Assembly: GCF_014257025.1 (NCBI RefSeq)
Contig: NZ_JACMSF010000009.1
Span: 124,001 to 188,000, forward strand
Source: Streptomyces cupreus
GTDB lineage: Bacteria; Actinomycetota; Actinomycetes; Streptomycetales; Streptomycetaceae
Reading direction: 5' to 3'
Length of the DNA: 64,000 nucleotides
In this document: piece by piece, positions 42,282 to 49,733 of the stretch
How positions within the stretch are numbered: position 1 is the first letter of the stretch
Layout of the letters: every line of letters starts with the position of its first letter
Made by a program: the position numbers and the translations under genes
Notes under the pieces: generated by a model
The model's database searches: none
Seen by the model: only the letters and a program-made list of their open reading frames with translations
Told to the model about the DNA's origin: nothing

Positions 42282-43229
42282 TTACAGGTTGGTGAGGTCC
42301 ACCGGGATCTTCGCCTCGCAGCCGTCCCTGAGGATGGTGGCCTCGATCAGGCCGTAGGGGCGGTCGGCGGCGTAGTAGACCTCATTGTCGTTCTTCAGCC
42401 CGAACGGCTCCAGGTCCACCAGGAAGTGGTGCTTGTTCGGGAGCGAGAAGCGGACCTCGTCGATCTCGCTGCGGTTGTTGATGATGCGCGCGCCCATCTG
42501 GTACAGCGTCTGCTGGAGTGAGAGCGAGTAGGTCTCGGCGAACGCCTGGAGCATGTGCTTCCTCACCTGCTCGTAGGACTTCTCCCAGTTGGGCATCTTC
42601 TGCTCGTCGTCGGTCCAGTTGAACCGCCAGCGGCCGGAGACCTGGGTCGCGAGGATCCGGTCGTAGGCCTCCTGGAGGGTCGTGTACTTGTCCTTGACGT
42701 AGCCCCAGAACTCGGAGTTGGTCGAGTTCATCACGATCAGGTCCTTCAGGCCCGAGATGACCTCCCACGACGAGCCGTCGTAGGTGATCTGGGTGACGCG
42801 GGTCTCCTGGCCCTTGCGCACGAAGGAGTGCTTGACCTCGTCGGCGCCGATGAACTTGGAGTTGGCGTCGGAGGTCTCGATCCGTTCCCAGGCGTACTCC
42901 TCGATGCGGATCCGCGCGGTCCTGATCGGCTCCTGCGAGGTCACGAAGTGCCGGGCGAGGTGGATGCCGAACTGCTCGGCCGACTCGATGCCGTACTCCT
43001 TGGCGAACGCGTACACCGTGTTCTTGGTGGTGTCGGTCGGCAGGACGTGGGCGTTGGAGCCGGAGTAGTGGACCTCGTCCATGTCGCCGGAGAGCGCCAC
43101 GGAGACATTGAGGTCCTTGATGTGGTGGGTGGCGCCGTCCCGCGTGATCTTTACGACTCGGTTCTCGGCCTTGCCGTACTGGTTCTGTCCCAGGATGACA
43201 GGGCGGGCAGGGCGGGAATTGTCAGTCAT
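42282..43229 (-). CDS. Urate oxidase (factor-independent)
   Basis: Oxidises urate to 5-hydroxyisourate and hydrogen peroxide without cofactor. 315 residues in two tandem T-fold halves. Active-site elements: Lys in QYGKAENRVV, Thr in LPTDTTKNTVYAFAKEYGI, Phe/Arg region HFVTSQEPIRTARIRIEEY, STNSEFWGYVKDKYTTL and the C-terminal NKHHFLVDLEPF. It starts 4 nt after the HIU hydrolase stop on the same strand, so both are translationally linked; the peroxide formed explains the coregulated catalase at 60 kb. Confidence 0.96.
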   Translation of the reverse strand: MTDNSRPARPVILGQNQYGKAENRVVKITRDGATHHIKDLNVSVALSGDMDEVHYSGSNAHVLPTDTTKNTVYAFAKEYGIESAEQFGIHLARHFVTSQEPIRTARIRIEEYAWERIETSDANSKFIGADEVKHSFVRKGQETRVTQITYDGSSWEVISGLKDLIVMNSTNSEFWGYVKDKYTTLQEAYDRILATQVSGRWRFNWTDDEQKMPNWEKSYEQVRKHMLQAFAETYSLSLQQTLYQMGARIINNRSEIDEVRFSLPNKHHFLVDLEPFGLKNDNEVYYAADRPYGLIEATILRDGCEAKIPVDLTNL

Positions 43230-43233
43230 TTAG

Positions 43234-43641
43234 CTAGCTCCCTCGGTAAACGGAGTAGCCGAACGGGTTGAGCAGCAGCGGTACGTGGTAGTGCTCGCCG
43301 GGCTTCACGGCGAAGGTGATCGCTACCTCTGGAAAGAACGCACCGCTGTCCCGATTCGCGGGGGCGTCCTGCTGCGCATCGGCTTGCTTCTTCTCGAAAT
43401 ACGGCTCCACGGCGAAGTCGAGCCGTACGTGGGTGGTCCCCTCCGGCAGGGCGGGGAGGTCCTTGCACCGGCCGTCCGCGTCGGTCGCGGAGCCGCCGAG
43501 CGTCTGCCAGTCCCCTCCTTGCCCGTAATGGGCGGACCGGCCGCTACGGGCGGAGAGCTGGACGGCGACTGCCTCGGCGGGGCGGCCGACGGATGTGTCC
43601 AGGATGTGGGTGGACACGGAGGCGGTGGTGCTGGTGCTCAT
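43234..43641 (-). CDS. 5-hydroxyisourate hydrolase
   Basis: 135 residues, transthyretin-like. VSTHILDTSVGRPA at the N-terminus holds the catalytic His, VRLDFAVEPYFEKK is in the middle and the protein ends with the family signature YSVYRGS. It converts 5-hydroxyisourate to OHCU. The ATG at 43641 is the first start that makes sense; further upstream codons are antisense noise. It is flanked by OHCU decarboxylase (7 nt upstream) and uricase (4 nt downstream), giving the enzymes in operon order. Confidence 0.95.
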   Translation of the reverse strand: MSTSTTASVSTHILDTSVGRPAEAVAVQLSARSGRSAHYGQGGDWQTLGGSATDADGRCKDLPALPEGTTHVRLDFAVEPYFEKKQADAQQDAPANRDSGAFFPEVAITFAVKPGEHYHVPLLLNPFGYSVYRGS

Positions 43642-43648
43642 GCTGCTG

Positions 43649-44155
43649 TCAGTCCTCTTCGACGATGCGGGCGAGCCGGATACGGTTGATCTTGCCCAGC
43701 TCGGTGCGGACGATCTCGCGCTCCTGCTCCGGCGAGTTGCCGATCCGCTCCTTGACCGCGTCGCGCATCTGCTCGCCGGTCCGGCCGGTGGCGCAGATGA
43801 GGAAGACATGGCCGAACTTGTCCTGGTAGGCCAGGTTCAGTTCGAGCATCTCCGCCTTGAGCTCCTCGGGGGCGCCGGCCATGCCGCGCTGTTCGCGGGC
43901 CGAGGTCGGGTCGCCGGGCTTGGGGCGGCCGATCGGCGGGTGGCCGGCCATCGCCTCTTCGAGGTCCGCGATGGTCAGCTCGGCCATGGCGGCGTCGCTT
44001 GCGGCGTAGAGGGCCTCGACGGTGGCGTACGGGCGGGCGGCGAGGAGCCGCTCGGCCCAGGTCCGGGAGGCGCACGCCTCGTGGAGCGCGGCGAAGGCCG
44101 CGTGCTCCTCCAGGGCGTTGAACCGGACCAGGCCCGGCGTGGATGTGGACGTCAC
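43649..44155 (-). CDS. OHCU decarboxylase
   Basis: 2-oxo-4-hydroxy-4-carboxy-5-ureidoimidazoline decarboxylase, giving S-allantoin. 168 helical residues; AMAGHPPIG carries the catalytic His and YQDKFGHVFLICATGRT is the substrate-binding signature. The GTG at 44155 has GGAGG 5 nt upstream. It is the first gene of the urate operon; the promoter with a TTGACG -35 lies 38-79 bp upstream. Confidence 0.94.
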   Translation of the reverse strand: MTSTSTPGLVRFNALEEHAAFAALHEACASRTWAERLLAARPYATVEALYAASDAAMAELTIADLEEAMAGHPPIGRPKPGDPTSAREQRGMAGAPEELKAEMLELNLAYQDKFGHVFLICATGRTGEQMRDAVKERIGNSPEQEREIVRTELGKINRIRLARIVEED

Positions 44156-44192
44156 GGGAGCCTCCGTGGCCTTGTGCTGAACGGGCTGCCGA

Positions 44193-44234
44193 TAGCTAAC
44201 GCCCTGCGCGACACCCACGTCAACACTTTGTTGA
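44193..44234 (-). promoter_or_regulatory. Urate operon promoter with TCAAC-N5-GTTGA operator
   Basis: Reading the minus strand, TCAACAAAGTGTTGA (44234 to 44220) runs into TTGACG (44223-44218) as a -35, with TAGCTA 19 bp on (44198-44193) or GTTAGC 17 bp on as -10. The palindrome is 1 mismatch different in its first 16 bases from the one at the catalase promoter, in the same orientation and position. A partial TTCC-N7 box (44238-44252) is adjacent. Confidence 0.65.
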
Positions 44235-44267
44235 AAATTCCGGGTGACGAAACCCGGCAGCCGCCGG

Positions 44268-44627
44268 TCAGGCCCCCTTCTCGCGGTTCAGGTAGTTGTA
44301 GACGGTGAAGCGGCTGACGCCGAGGGCGCCGGCAACGGTCTCCACGCCGTGCCGTACGGAGAAGGCGCCGCGCGCCTCAAGTATCCGTACGACCTCCTGC
44401 TTCGCTTTGCGGTCGAGGTCGGCCAGCGGCTTGCCCTGCTTGCGTTCCATGGCGGCCAGGATGTGGTCCAGGGAGTCCGCGAGCTGGGGCAGCCGTACGG
44501 CGAGCACATCGGCGCCCTCCCAGGAGAGCACGACGTCGTCGGGGCCCGCCTCGTCCGGCGGGAGCATCTCGCCGCCCATGGCGTCGACCAGCGGCTTCAC
44601 GGCCGCGATGAAGGGCTCGTCGTTCAC
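44268..44627 (-). CDS. Helix-turn-helix regulator adjacent to urate operon
   Basis: 119 residues. The C-terminus KQEVVRILEARGAFSVRHGVETVAGALGVSRFTVYNYLNRE is a Fis/Psq-like helix-turn-helix; the N-terminal part (IAAVKPLVDAMGGEMLPPDEAGPDDVVLSWEGADVLAVRLP) looks like a compact effector or dimerisation domain. The GTG at 44627 follows GGGAGG and overlaps the upstream small gene's stop by 4 nt. It lies immediately upstream of the urate operon on the same strand; the TCAAC-N5-GTTGA palindrome sits just after its stop. I infer it to be the local regulator of purine use; ligand unknown. Confidence 0.78.
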   Translation of the reverse strand: MNDEPFIAAVKPLVDAMGGEMLPPDEAGPDDVVLSWEGADVLAVRLPQLADSLDHILAAMERKQGKPLADLDRKAKQEVVRILEARGAFSVRHGVETVAGALGVSRFTVYNYLNREKGA

Positions 44628-44875
44628 CGCGCACCCTCCCCGAGCACATTGATCTGGAGCGAGACGCGGGTGGCGCCGGACTCCAGGGTCTTGCGCAGCA
44701 GCGCGTCCACGGCGGTGAGGACGGCGTCGGCGCTGCCCTCGGCGGTGTTGCCGAACGGGCCGACGTCCACCGCGTCCAGCTCGGCCGCCTCGATGACCTC
44801 GCGGGCGACGACCGCGTGCGCGGGCGCCTCGTCGAGGTCGAAGGGCTCGGTCGTGAATTCCACTCTCAGTCGCAC
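44624..44875 (-). CDS. Small thiamine-binding-like (MTH1187/YkoF fold) protein
   Basis: 83 residues: LRVEFTTEPFDLDEAPAHAVVAREVIEA, VDVGPFGNTAEGSADAVLTAVDALLRKTLESGATRVSLQINV. The order of strand, helix, GPxGNTxEG turn, helix and final strand is that of the small MTH1187/YkoF-like dimeric fold. This is a fold-level guess; thiamine binding is not shown. It is the first gene of a two-gene unit with the HTH regulator (GTGA overlap), so it may modulate that regulator. It is divergent from the lytic transglycosylase operon. Confidence 0.55.
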   Translation of the reverse strand: MRLRVEFTTEPFDLDEAPAHAVVAREVIEAAELDAVDVGPFGNTAEGSADAVLTAVDALLRKTLESGATRVSLQINVLGEGAR

Positions 44876-44932
44876 GCGCTCAACCTAACCGCTGCACGGT
44901 TCCTCGGGCAGCCCCAGCCGGTACGGGATCCC

Positions 44933-44967
44933 CGCGACGGACCCGCCCCCCTGCCCCGTAGAGCAGA
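44933..44967 (+). promoter_or_regulatory. Bipartite promoter module upstream of transglycosylase/sigma operon
   Basis: CGCGACGGAC (44933-44942) and CGTAGAGCAGA (44957-44967) are separated by 14 nt. The identical pair with identical spacing occurs at 47165-47199 before the mce operon. The CGTA core resembles -10 elements used by ECF sigma factors. It lies 30 nt upstream of the GTG start of the transglycosylase gene. Confidence 0.6.
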
Positions 44968-44997
44968 CGAGGAGAACTCACCGGAGGGGAACGCGAC

Positions 44998-46038
44998 GTG
45001 GCAGGACACAGAGTCAGAGGTATGAGGGGTACGGCGCTCGCGGCTGCGGCGATGGCGGCGCTGACCGCGTCCCAGGCGCCGGGGGCGGCACCGGCGCGGG
45101 CCGCCGCGCCCATGGAGCAGGCCGCCGGGCGCGGGCCGAGCGTGTCCGGGGACGCCCCCTACCGCACCGGGCTGCCGCCGCTGCGGGTACGGAAGGCCGG
45201 GTCGGCACCGGTGGGCGGCGCGCTGCCGGCGAGCGTGTTCGCCGCCTACCGGCGGGCCGAGGCGCGGCTCGCCGACTCCGCGCCCGGCTGCCGGCTGCGC
45301 TGGCAGTTGCTGGCCGCCGTCGGCCAGGTGGAGTCGGGGCAGGCGGGCGGCGGACGGGTGGACGCGGAGGGCACGACGCTGACGCCGATCCGCGGCCCCC
45401 GGCTGGACGGCGTGCGCTTCGCCCTCATCCGGGACAGCGACGGCGGCGCCCTCGACGGGGACGCGGTGTACGACCGTGCGGTGGGCCCGATGCAGTTCAT
45501 CCCGTCGACCTGGGCGGTCTGGGGCGCCGACGGCAACGGCGACGGGCGGGCCGACCCGCACAACGTCTTCGACGCGGCCCTCGCCGCCGGCCGCTATCTG
45601 TGTGCGGGCGGACGCGATCTGTCCGTGCCGGGCGACCTGGACGCGGCGATCCTCGGCTACAACCACTCCGGGGCCTATCTGCGGACGGTGCGGGCGTGGT
45701 TCGCGTACTTCCTGGAAGGGCACCGGGTGGTGCCGGACGCCGGGGCGACGGGCGCCGCGAGCCCGGACCCCGGGGCGTCCCGGCCGGCCCGGCGGGAGCC
45801 CTCGCCCACGCCGAGTGCCCGCCCGACGAAGAGCGGATCGCCTACGCCTGCCTCCCCGGCGCCGTCCGAGCCGCGGCCGACGCACAGCGCACCGGCCGAC
45901 CCGGCCCCGGCCGAGCCCCTGGTCCCCCTGCCCGGCACCGAGGTCGCCCCCGTGCTGCCCAGCGCGCCCCCGCTGCCCGGCAACGATGAGAACTCGATGG
46001 TCGCCGCCCCCTCCACAACCGCGACTACCGGGCGGTAA
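44998..46038 (+). CDS. Secreted lytic transglycosylase
   Basis: 346 residues: signal peptide (GTALAAAAMAALTASQAPG, cleavage near APARAAA), a lysozyme-like MltB/SLT_2 domain from about residue 75 (LRWQLLAAVGQVESGQA with the catalytic Glu, then YDRAVGPMQFIPSTWAVWG, GDGRADPHNVFDAALAAGRYL), and a disordered Pro/Ser/Thr tail. It cleaves peptidoglycan glycan strands without hydrolysis. The GTG at 44998 has GGAGGGG 8 nt upstream. The sigma gene begins 53 nt later on the same strand, so both are probably one transcript. Confidence 0.9.
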   Translation: MAGHRVRGMRGTALAAAAMAALTASQAPGAAPARAAAPMEQAAGRGPSVSGDAPYRTGLPPLRVRKAGSAPVGGALPASVFAAYRRAEARLADSAPGCRLRWQLLAAVGQVESGQAGGGRVDAEGTTLTPIRGPRLDGVRFALIRDSDGGALDGDAVYDRAVGPMQFIPSTWAVWGADGNGDGRADPHNVFDAALAAGRYLCAGGRDLSVPGDLDAAILGYNHSGAYLRTVRAWFAYFLEGHRVVPDAGATGAASPDPGASRPARREPSPTPSARPTKSGSPTPASPAPSEPRPTHSAPADPAPAEPLVPLPGTEVAPVLPSAPPLPGNDENSMVAAPSTTATTGR

Positions 46039-46091
46039 TGTCGCCCTCCGCCGGGCGCACGTGACCGGCGGATGAGCGCGAAGGGGCCCTC

Positions 46092-47126
46092 ATGGCGATG
46101 GACATGCCGGCGGAGATACAGGCGGCCCACGACCGGTGGGAGCGCATGTGGACCCACCGGGAGCATCTGCTCAGGGTGGCCCGCCGCAGGTCGATGTCCC
46201 TGGAGGACGCCGAGGACGCCGTGCACGAGGCGATGCTGCGCGCCGCCGAGCGCCCCGACCTGGACGACGAGCGGCTGGCCGCGTGGCTGACCACGGTGAC
46301 GATCCGGCTGTGTGTGGACCGGTACCGGCAGGTCAACCGCGAGGCCGAGGTGCGCACCAGCCCGACCCTGATCGCCCCGGGGCCGGTGCCCGTCGAGGAG
46401 GCGGTGTGCGACCGGGCCGAGGCCAAGTGGCTGGCCGTGCGCAGCGGTGAGCTGCCCGCGCGCCAGGCGGAGGCGCTCCGGCTGAAGTCGGAGGACCTGG
46501 ACGTCGGGCAGGTCGCGGTGCGGATGGGCCTGAGCTACCGGACGGTCGAGTCGCTGCTCGCCCGGGCCCGCCGCACGCTGCGCAACTCGCTGGCCGGGAC
46601 GCTCGGCCTCGCCCTGTTCCTGTGGGGCCGGGGCAGGCCGCGCGGGGCCTCGCAGGCGCAGGCCGTGGCGCTGGCGTCCACGGCGGCGACGCTGGTGGTG
46701 GCCGGGTTCGTGCTGCCGTACGCCCACGACTGGGACGGGCAGGGCACCACGCCCCGGACCACCGTCTCCCCGGTCCCGGAGGCCTGGCAGGGGCCGGACA
46801 CCGACGGCATGGTGCCGTCCCCGGACGCGCGGGAGCGGCCGTCCGCCTCGGCGTCCGGCGCCCCGAGGGCGACGCGGCCCCCCTCGGACCGCCCGCTGCT
46901 GCCGCTGTCGGTGCCGCCCCTGCCGGAGGTCCCGCTCACCTCGGCGCCGGAGCTGTCGGCACCCGAGGTGCCGGAAGTGCCCGAGGTGCCGGTGCCCGAG
47001 GTACCCGAGCTGCCCGCCACACCCGCGACCCCGGACGTAAGCGACGTCGCGCCCACCGTGCCGGACCTCCCGGACGGCCCCGTCGCTACGGACCTGCCCG
47101 AAGCCTCCGTGGACCCACTGCCGTAA
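46092..47126 (+). CDS. ECF-type RNA polymerase sigma factor with membrane anchor and Pro-rich tail
   Basis: 344 residues. Region 2 lies at about 15-85 (EHLLRVARRRSMSLEDAEDAVHEAML, LAAWLTTVTIRLCVDRYRQ) and region 4 at about 115-165 (LPARQAEALRLKSEDLDVGQVAVRMGLSYRTVESLLARARRTL). An extension follows: a helix LALFLWGRG, then a membrane segment around 190-210 (AVALASTAATLVVAGFVLPY) and about 130 extracellular residues rich in Pro/Glu with PEVPEVPEVPVPEVPELP. No anti-sigma gene is adjacent. The tethered tail suggests direct control by the envelope, perhaps by release from the membrane. Sigma function is inferred from the two regions. Confidence 0.85.
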   Translation: MAMDMPAEIQAAHDRWERMWTHREHLLRVARRRSMSLEDAEDAVHEAMLRAAERPDLDDERLAAWLTTVTIRLCVDRYRQVNREAEVRTSPTLIAPGPVPVEEAVCDRAEAKWLAVRSGELPARQAEALRLKSEDLDVGQVAVRMGLSYRTVESLLARARRTLRNSLAGTLGLALFLWGRGRPRGASQAQAVALASTAATLVVAGFVLPYAHDWDGQGTTPRTTVSPVPEAWQGPDTDGMVPSPDARERPSASASGAPRATRPPSDRPLLPLSVPPLPEVPLTSAPELSAPEVPEVPEVPVPEVPELPATPATPDVSDVAPTVPDLPDGPVATDLPEASVDPLP

Positions 47127-47164
47127 CCCCTTCTCCACCTGTCCGAAAAAAAATTCGCCTCCGT

Positions 47165-47199
47165 CGCGACGGACGCCCCGCCCCTCCCCGTAGAGCAGA
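47165..47199 (+). promoter_or_regulatory. Bipartite promoter module upstream of mce operon
   Basis: CGCGACGGAC (47165-47174), 14 nt, CGTAGAGCAGA (47189-47199) duplicates the element at 44933-44967 in sequence and spacing, and the following bases (TGAAGGAG versus CGAGGAG) are also similar. It lies 36 nt upstream of the first mce gene, and the sigma gene ends 38 nt upstream of it. Confidence 0.6.
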
Positions 47200-47235
47200 T
47201 GAAGGAGCTGCTCCGTGGGCTGAAGGGTGGACCGG

Positions 47236-48147
47236 ATGGGTGTCGAGATCTGTGTGGAAGGGCTGACCAAGTCCTTCGGTCACCAGGTCATCTGGCAGGA
47301 CGTCTCGCTGACGCTGCCGGCCGGGGAGGTCTCGGTCATGCTCGGCCCCTCGGGCACGGGCAAGTCGGTGTTCCTCAAGACGCTCGTCGGCCTGCTGAAG
47401 CCGGAGCGCGGCTCCATCACGATCCAGGGCCGGGACATCACCAAGCTCCGCGAGCACGACCTCTACGAGGTGCGCAAGCTCTTCGGCGTGCTGTTCCAGG
47501 ACGGCGCGCTGTTCGGCTCGATGAACCTGTACGACAACATCGCCTTCCCGCTGCGCGAGCACACCCGCAAACCGGAGAGCGAGATCAGACGGATCGTCCT
47601 GGAGAAGATGGACATGGTCGGTCTGATCGGCGCCGAGGAGAAGCTGCCCGGGGAGATCTCCGGCGGTATGCGCAAGCGCGCGGGGCTTGCGCGGGCGCTG
47701 GTCCTGGACCCGGAGATCATCCTGTTCGACGAGCCGGACTCGGGGCTCGACCCGGTGCGCGTCGCCTATCTCAACCAGCTCATCGTCGACCTCAACGCCC
47801 AGATCGACGCCACCTTCCTGATCGTCACCCACGACATCGCCTCGGCCCGCCAGGTCCCGGACAACATCGGGCTGCTGTTCCGCCGCGAGCTGGTCATGTT
47901 CGGACCCCGCGACCAGCTGCTGACCAGCGACGAGCCGGTCGTACGGCAGTTCCTCAACGGCCGGGTGCAGGGCCCGATCGGCATGGCGGAGGAGAAGGAC
48001 GCGGCCCAGGTCGAGCAGGAGCTGGCCGAGATCGGGGAGGGCACCGACCCCGAGCACCTCACGCCCCGGCTGCTGCCCAGCCCGGGCATCCCCCGGCCGC
48101 CGCGCTGGCAGGCCATCGCCAGGCGGGAGGAGGTGGCCCGCGCATGA
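47236..48147 (+). CDS. Mce transporter ATPase (MceG/MlaF-like)
   Basis: 303 residues with Walker A MLGPSGTGKSVFLKTL, Q-loop VLFQDGALFGSMNLYDNIAFPL, signature ISGGMRKRAGLARAL, Walker B IILFDEPDSGLDPV and switch His LIVTHDIASA. The GMRKR variant and the C-terminal extension beyond the nucleotide-binding domain (about residues 245-303) match lipid-transporter ATPases of the MlaF/MceG class. It powers the YrbE/Mce complex. The ATG at 47236 is in frame with a GTG at 47227. Overlap ATGA links it to yrbEA. Confidence 0.92.
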   Translation: MGVEICVEGLTKSFGHQVIWQDVSLTLPAGEVSVMLGPSGTGKSVFLKTLVGLLKPERGSITIQGRDITKLREHDLYEVRKLFGVLFQDGALFGSMNLYDNIAFPLREHTRKPESEIRRIVLEKMDMVGLIGAEEKLPGEISGGMRKRAGLARALVLDPEIILFDEPDSGLDPVRVAYLNQLIVDLNAQIDATFLIVTHDIASARQVPDNIGLLFRRELVMFGPRDQLLTSDEPVVRQFLNGRVQGPIGMAEEKDAAQVEQELAEIGEGTDPEHLTPRLLPSPGIPRPPRWQAIARREEVARA

Positions 48148-48914
48148 GCCTGAACCCCGTGGGCGCGCTGCGCCACTCCGGCAGCCTGTTCGCGATGGCC
48201 CTGGACGTCGTACGGACCGTGCCCCGACGGCCGTTCCAGGTGCGGGAGTTCATCCAGCAGGCGTGGTTCATCGCGAGCGTCACGATCCTGCCGACCGCCC
48301 TCGTCTCCATCCCCTTCGGGGCGGTCATCGCCCTCCAGATCGGCAGTCTCACCCGGCAGCTCGGCGCCCAGTCGTTCTCGGGCGCGGCCTCCGTGCTCGC
48401 GGTGCTGCGCGAGGCCTCACCGATCGTGACGGCGCTGCTGATCGCGGGCGCCGGGGGCACGGCGATCTGCGCGGACCTCGGGGCGCGGAAGATCCGCGAG
48501 GAGATCGACGCGATGCAGGTGCTGGGCATCGACCCGATCCACCGGCTCGTGGTGCCGCGGGTGCTGGCCTCGATGGTGGTGGCGGTGCTGCTCAACGGCC
48601 TGGTGTCGGTGGTCGGGGTGGCGGGCGGCTACTTCTTCAACGTCGTCCTCCAGGACGGCACACCGGGCGCGTATCTTGCCTCCTTCACCACGCTCGCCCA
48701 GCTCTCCGACCTGTGGGCGGCCGAGATCAAGGCACTCGTCTTCGGCGCCATCGCCGCGATCGTCGCCTCCTACAAGGGACTTACCGCCAAGGGCGGCCCG
48801 AAGGGTGTGGGCGACGCGGTGAACCAGTCGGTGGTGATCACCTTCATGTTGCTGTTCGTGACCAACTTCGTGATGACCGCGGTGTACTTCCAGGTCGTCC
48901 CGCAGAGGGGCTAG
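48144..48914 (+). CDS. YrbE/MlaE-family permease A
   Basis: 256 residues with five or so membrane helices and the conserved MlaE permease core: LREASPIVTALLIAGAGGTAICADLGARKIREEIDAMQVLGIDP, where the Glu-containing loop (EEIDAM) contacts the ATPase. It forms the transmembrane heterodimer with YrbE B, 3 nt downstream. As part of the mce operon it would carry lipids or sterols across the membrane with the six Mce proteins as channel. Confidence 0.94.
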   Translation: MSLNPVGALRHSGSLFAMALDVVRTVPRRPFQVREFIQQAWFIASVTILPTALVSIPFGAVIALQIGSLTRQLGAQSFSGAASVLAVLREASPIVTALLIAGAGGTAICADLGARKIREEIDAMQVLGIDPIHRLVVPRVLASMVVAVLLNGLVSVVGVAGGYFFNVVLQDGTPGAYLASFTTLAQLSDLWAAEIKALVFGAIAAIVASYKGLTAKGGPKGVGDAVNQSVVITFMLLFVTNFVMTAVYFQVVPQRG

Positions 48915-48917
48915 CCG

Positions 48918-49733
48918 ATGAGACTTCTCGACCGCCCCTTGAGGTCCCTGGAGGACCTGGGCGCCCAACTCTCCTTCTACGGACGCTCGCTGGCCTGGAC
49001 CGGCCGCACCCTGCGCCGCTACAAGAAGGAGATCCTGCGACTGCTCGCCGAGGTCAGCTTCGGCCGGGGCGCGCTCGCCGTCGTGGGCGGCACGGTCGGC
49101 GTCATCGCCTTCCTGTCGTTCTTCACCGGCACAGAGGTGGGCCTGCAGGGCTATGCCGCGCTCAACCAGCTCGGCACGTCCAACTTCGTGGCGTTCCTGT
49201 CGGCGTACTTCAACACCCGCGAGATCGCCCCGCTGGTGGCAGGGCTCGCGCTGTCCGCGACGGTCGGCGCCGGGTTCACCGCGCAGCTCGGCGCGATGCG
49301 GATCAGTGAGGAGACCGACGCCCTGGAGGTCATGGGCGTGCCCTCGCTGCCGTTCCTGGTGACCACCCGGATGATCGCCGGGTTCGTCGCCGTGATCCCG
49401 CTGTACGTGGTCGGGCTGCTGTCCTCGTACCTCGCCGCCCGCACCATCACCACCGGCTACTACGGGCAGTCGGCGGGCACCTACGACCACTACTTCCAGC
49501 AGTACCTGCCCCCGGTCGACGTGCTCTGGTCCTTCGGCAAGGTGCTGGTCTTCGCCGTCGTGATCATCCTTGTGCACTGCTTCTACGGCTACTACGCGAG
49601 CGGCGGCCCGGCGGGCGTCGGCGTCGCGGTGGGGCGGGCGGTGCGGACCTCGATCGTGGCGATCAACGTCCTTGATTTCTTCCTGTCGTTGGCGATCTGG
49701 GGCGCCAACACGACCGTACGGATAGCGGGGTGA
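48918..49733 (+). CDS. YrbE/MlaE-family permease B
   Basis: 271 residues. LSATVGAGFTAQLGAMRISEETDALEVMGV is the second subunit's version of the ATPase-contacting loop (SEETDALEVM), and YFNTREIAPLVAGLALSATV and FVAVIPLYVVGLLSSYLAARTI are membrane helices. The N-terminal part (about 1-60) is an amphipathic extension typical of YrbE B. It overlaps the first mce gene by 4 nt (GTGA). Confidence 0.94.
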   Translation: MRLLDRPLRSLEDLGAQLSFYGRSLAWTGRTLRRYKKEILRLLAEVSFGRGALAVVGGTVGVIAFLSFFTGTEVGLQGYAALNQLGTSNFVAFLSAYFNTREIAPLVAGLALSATVGAGFTAQLGAMRISEETDALEVMGVPSLPFLVTTRMIAGFVAVIPLYVVGLLSSYLAARTITTGYYGQSAGTYDHYFQQYLPPVDVLWSFGKVLVFAVVIILVHCFYGYYASGGPAGVGVAVGRAVRTSIVAINVLDFFLSLAIWGANTTVRIAG

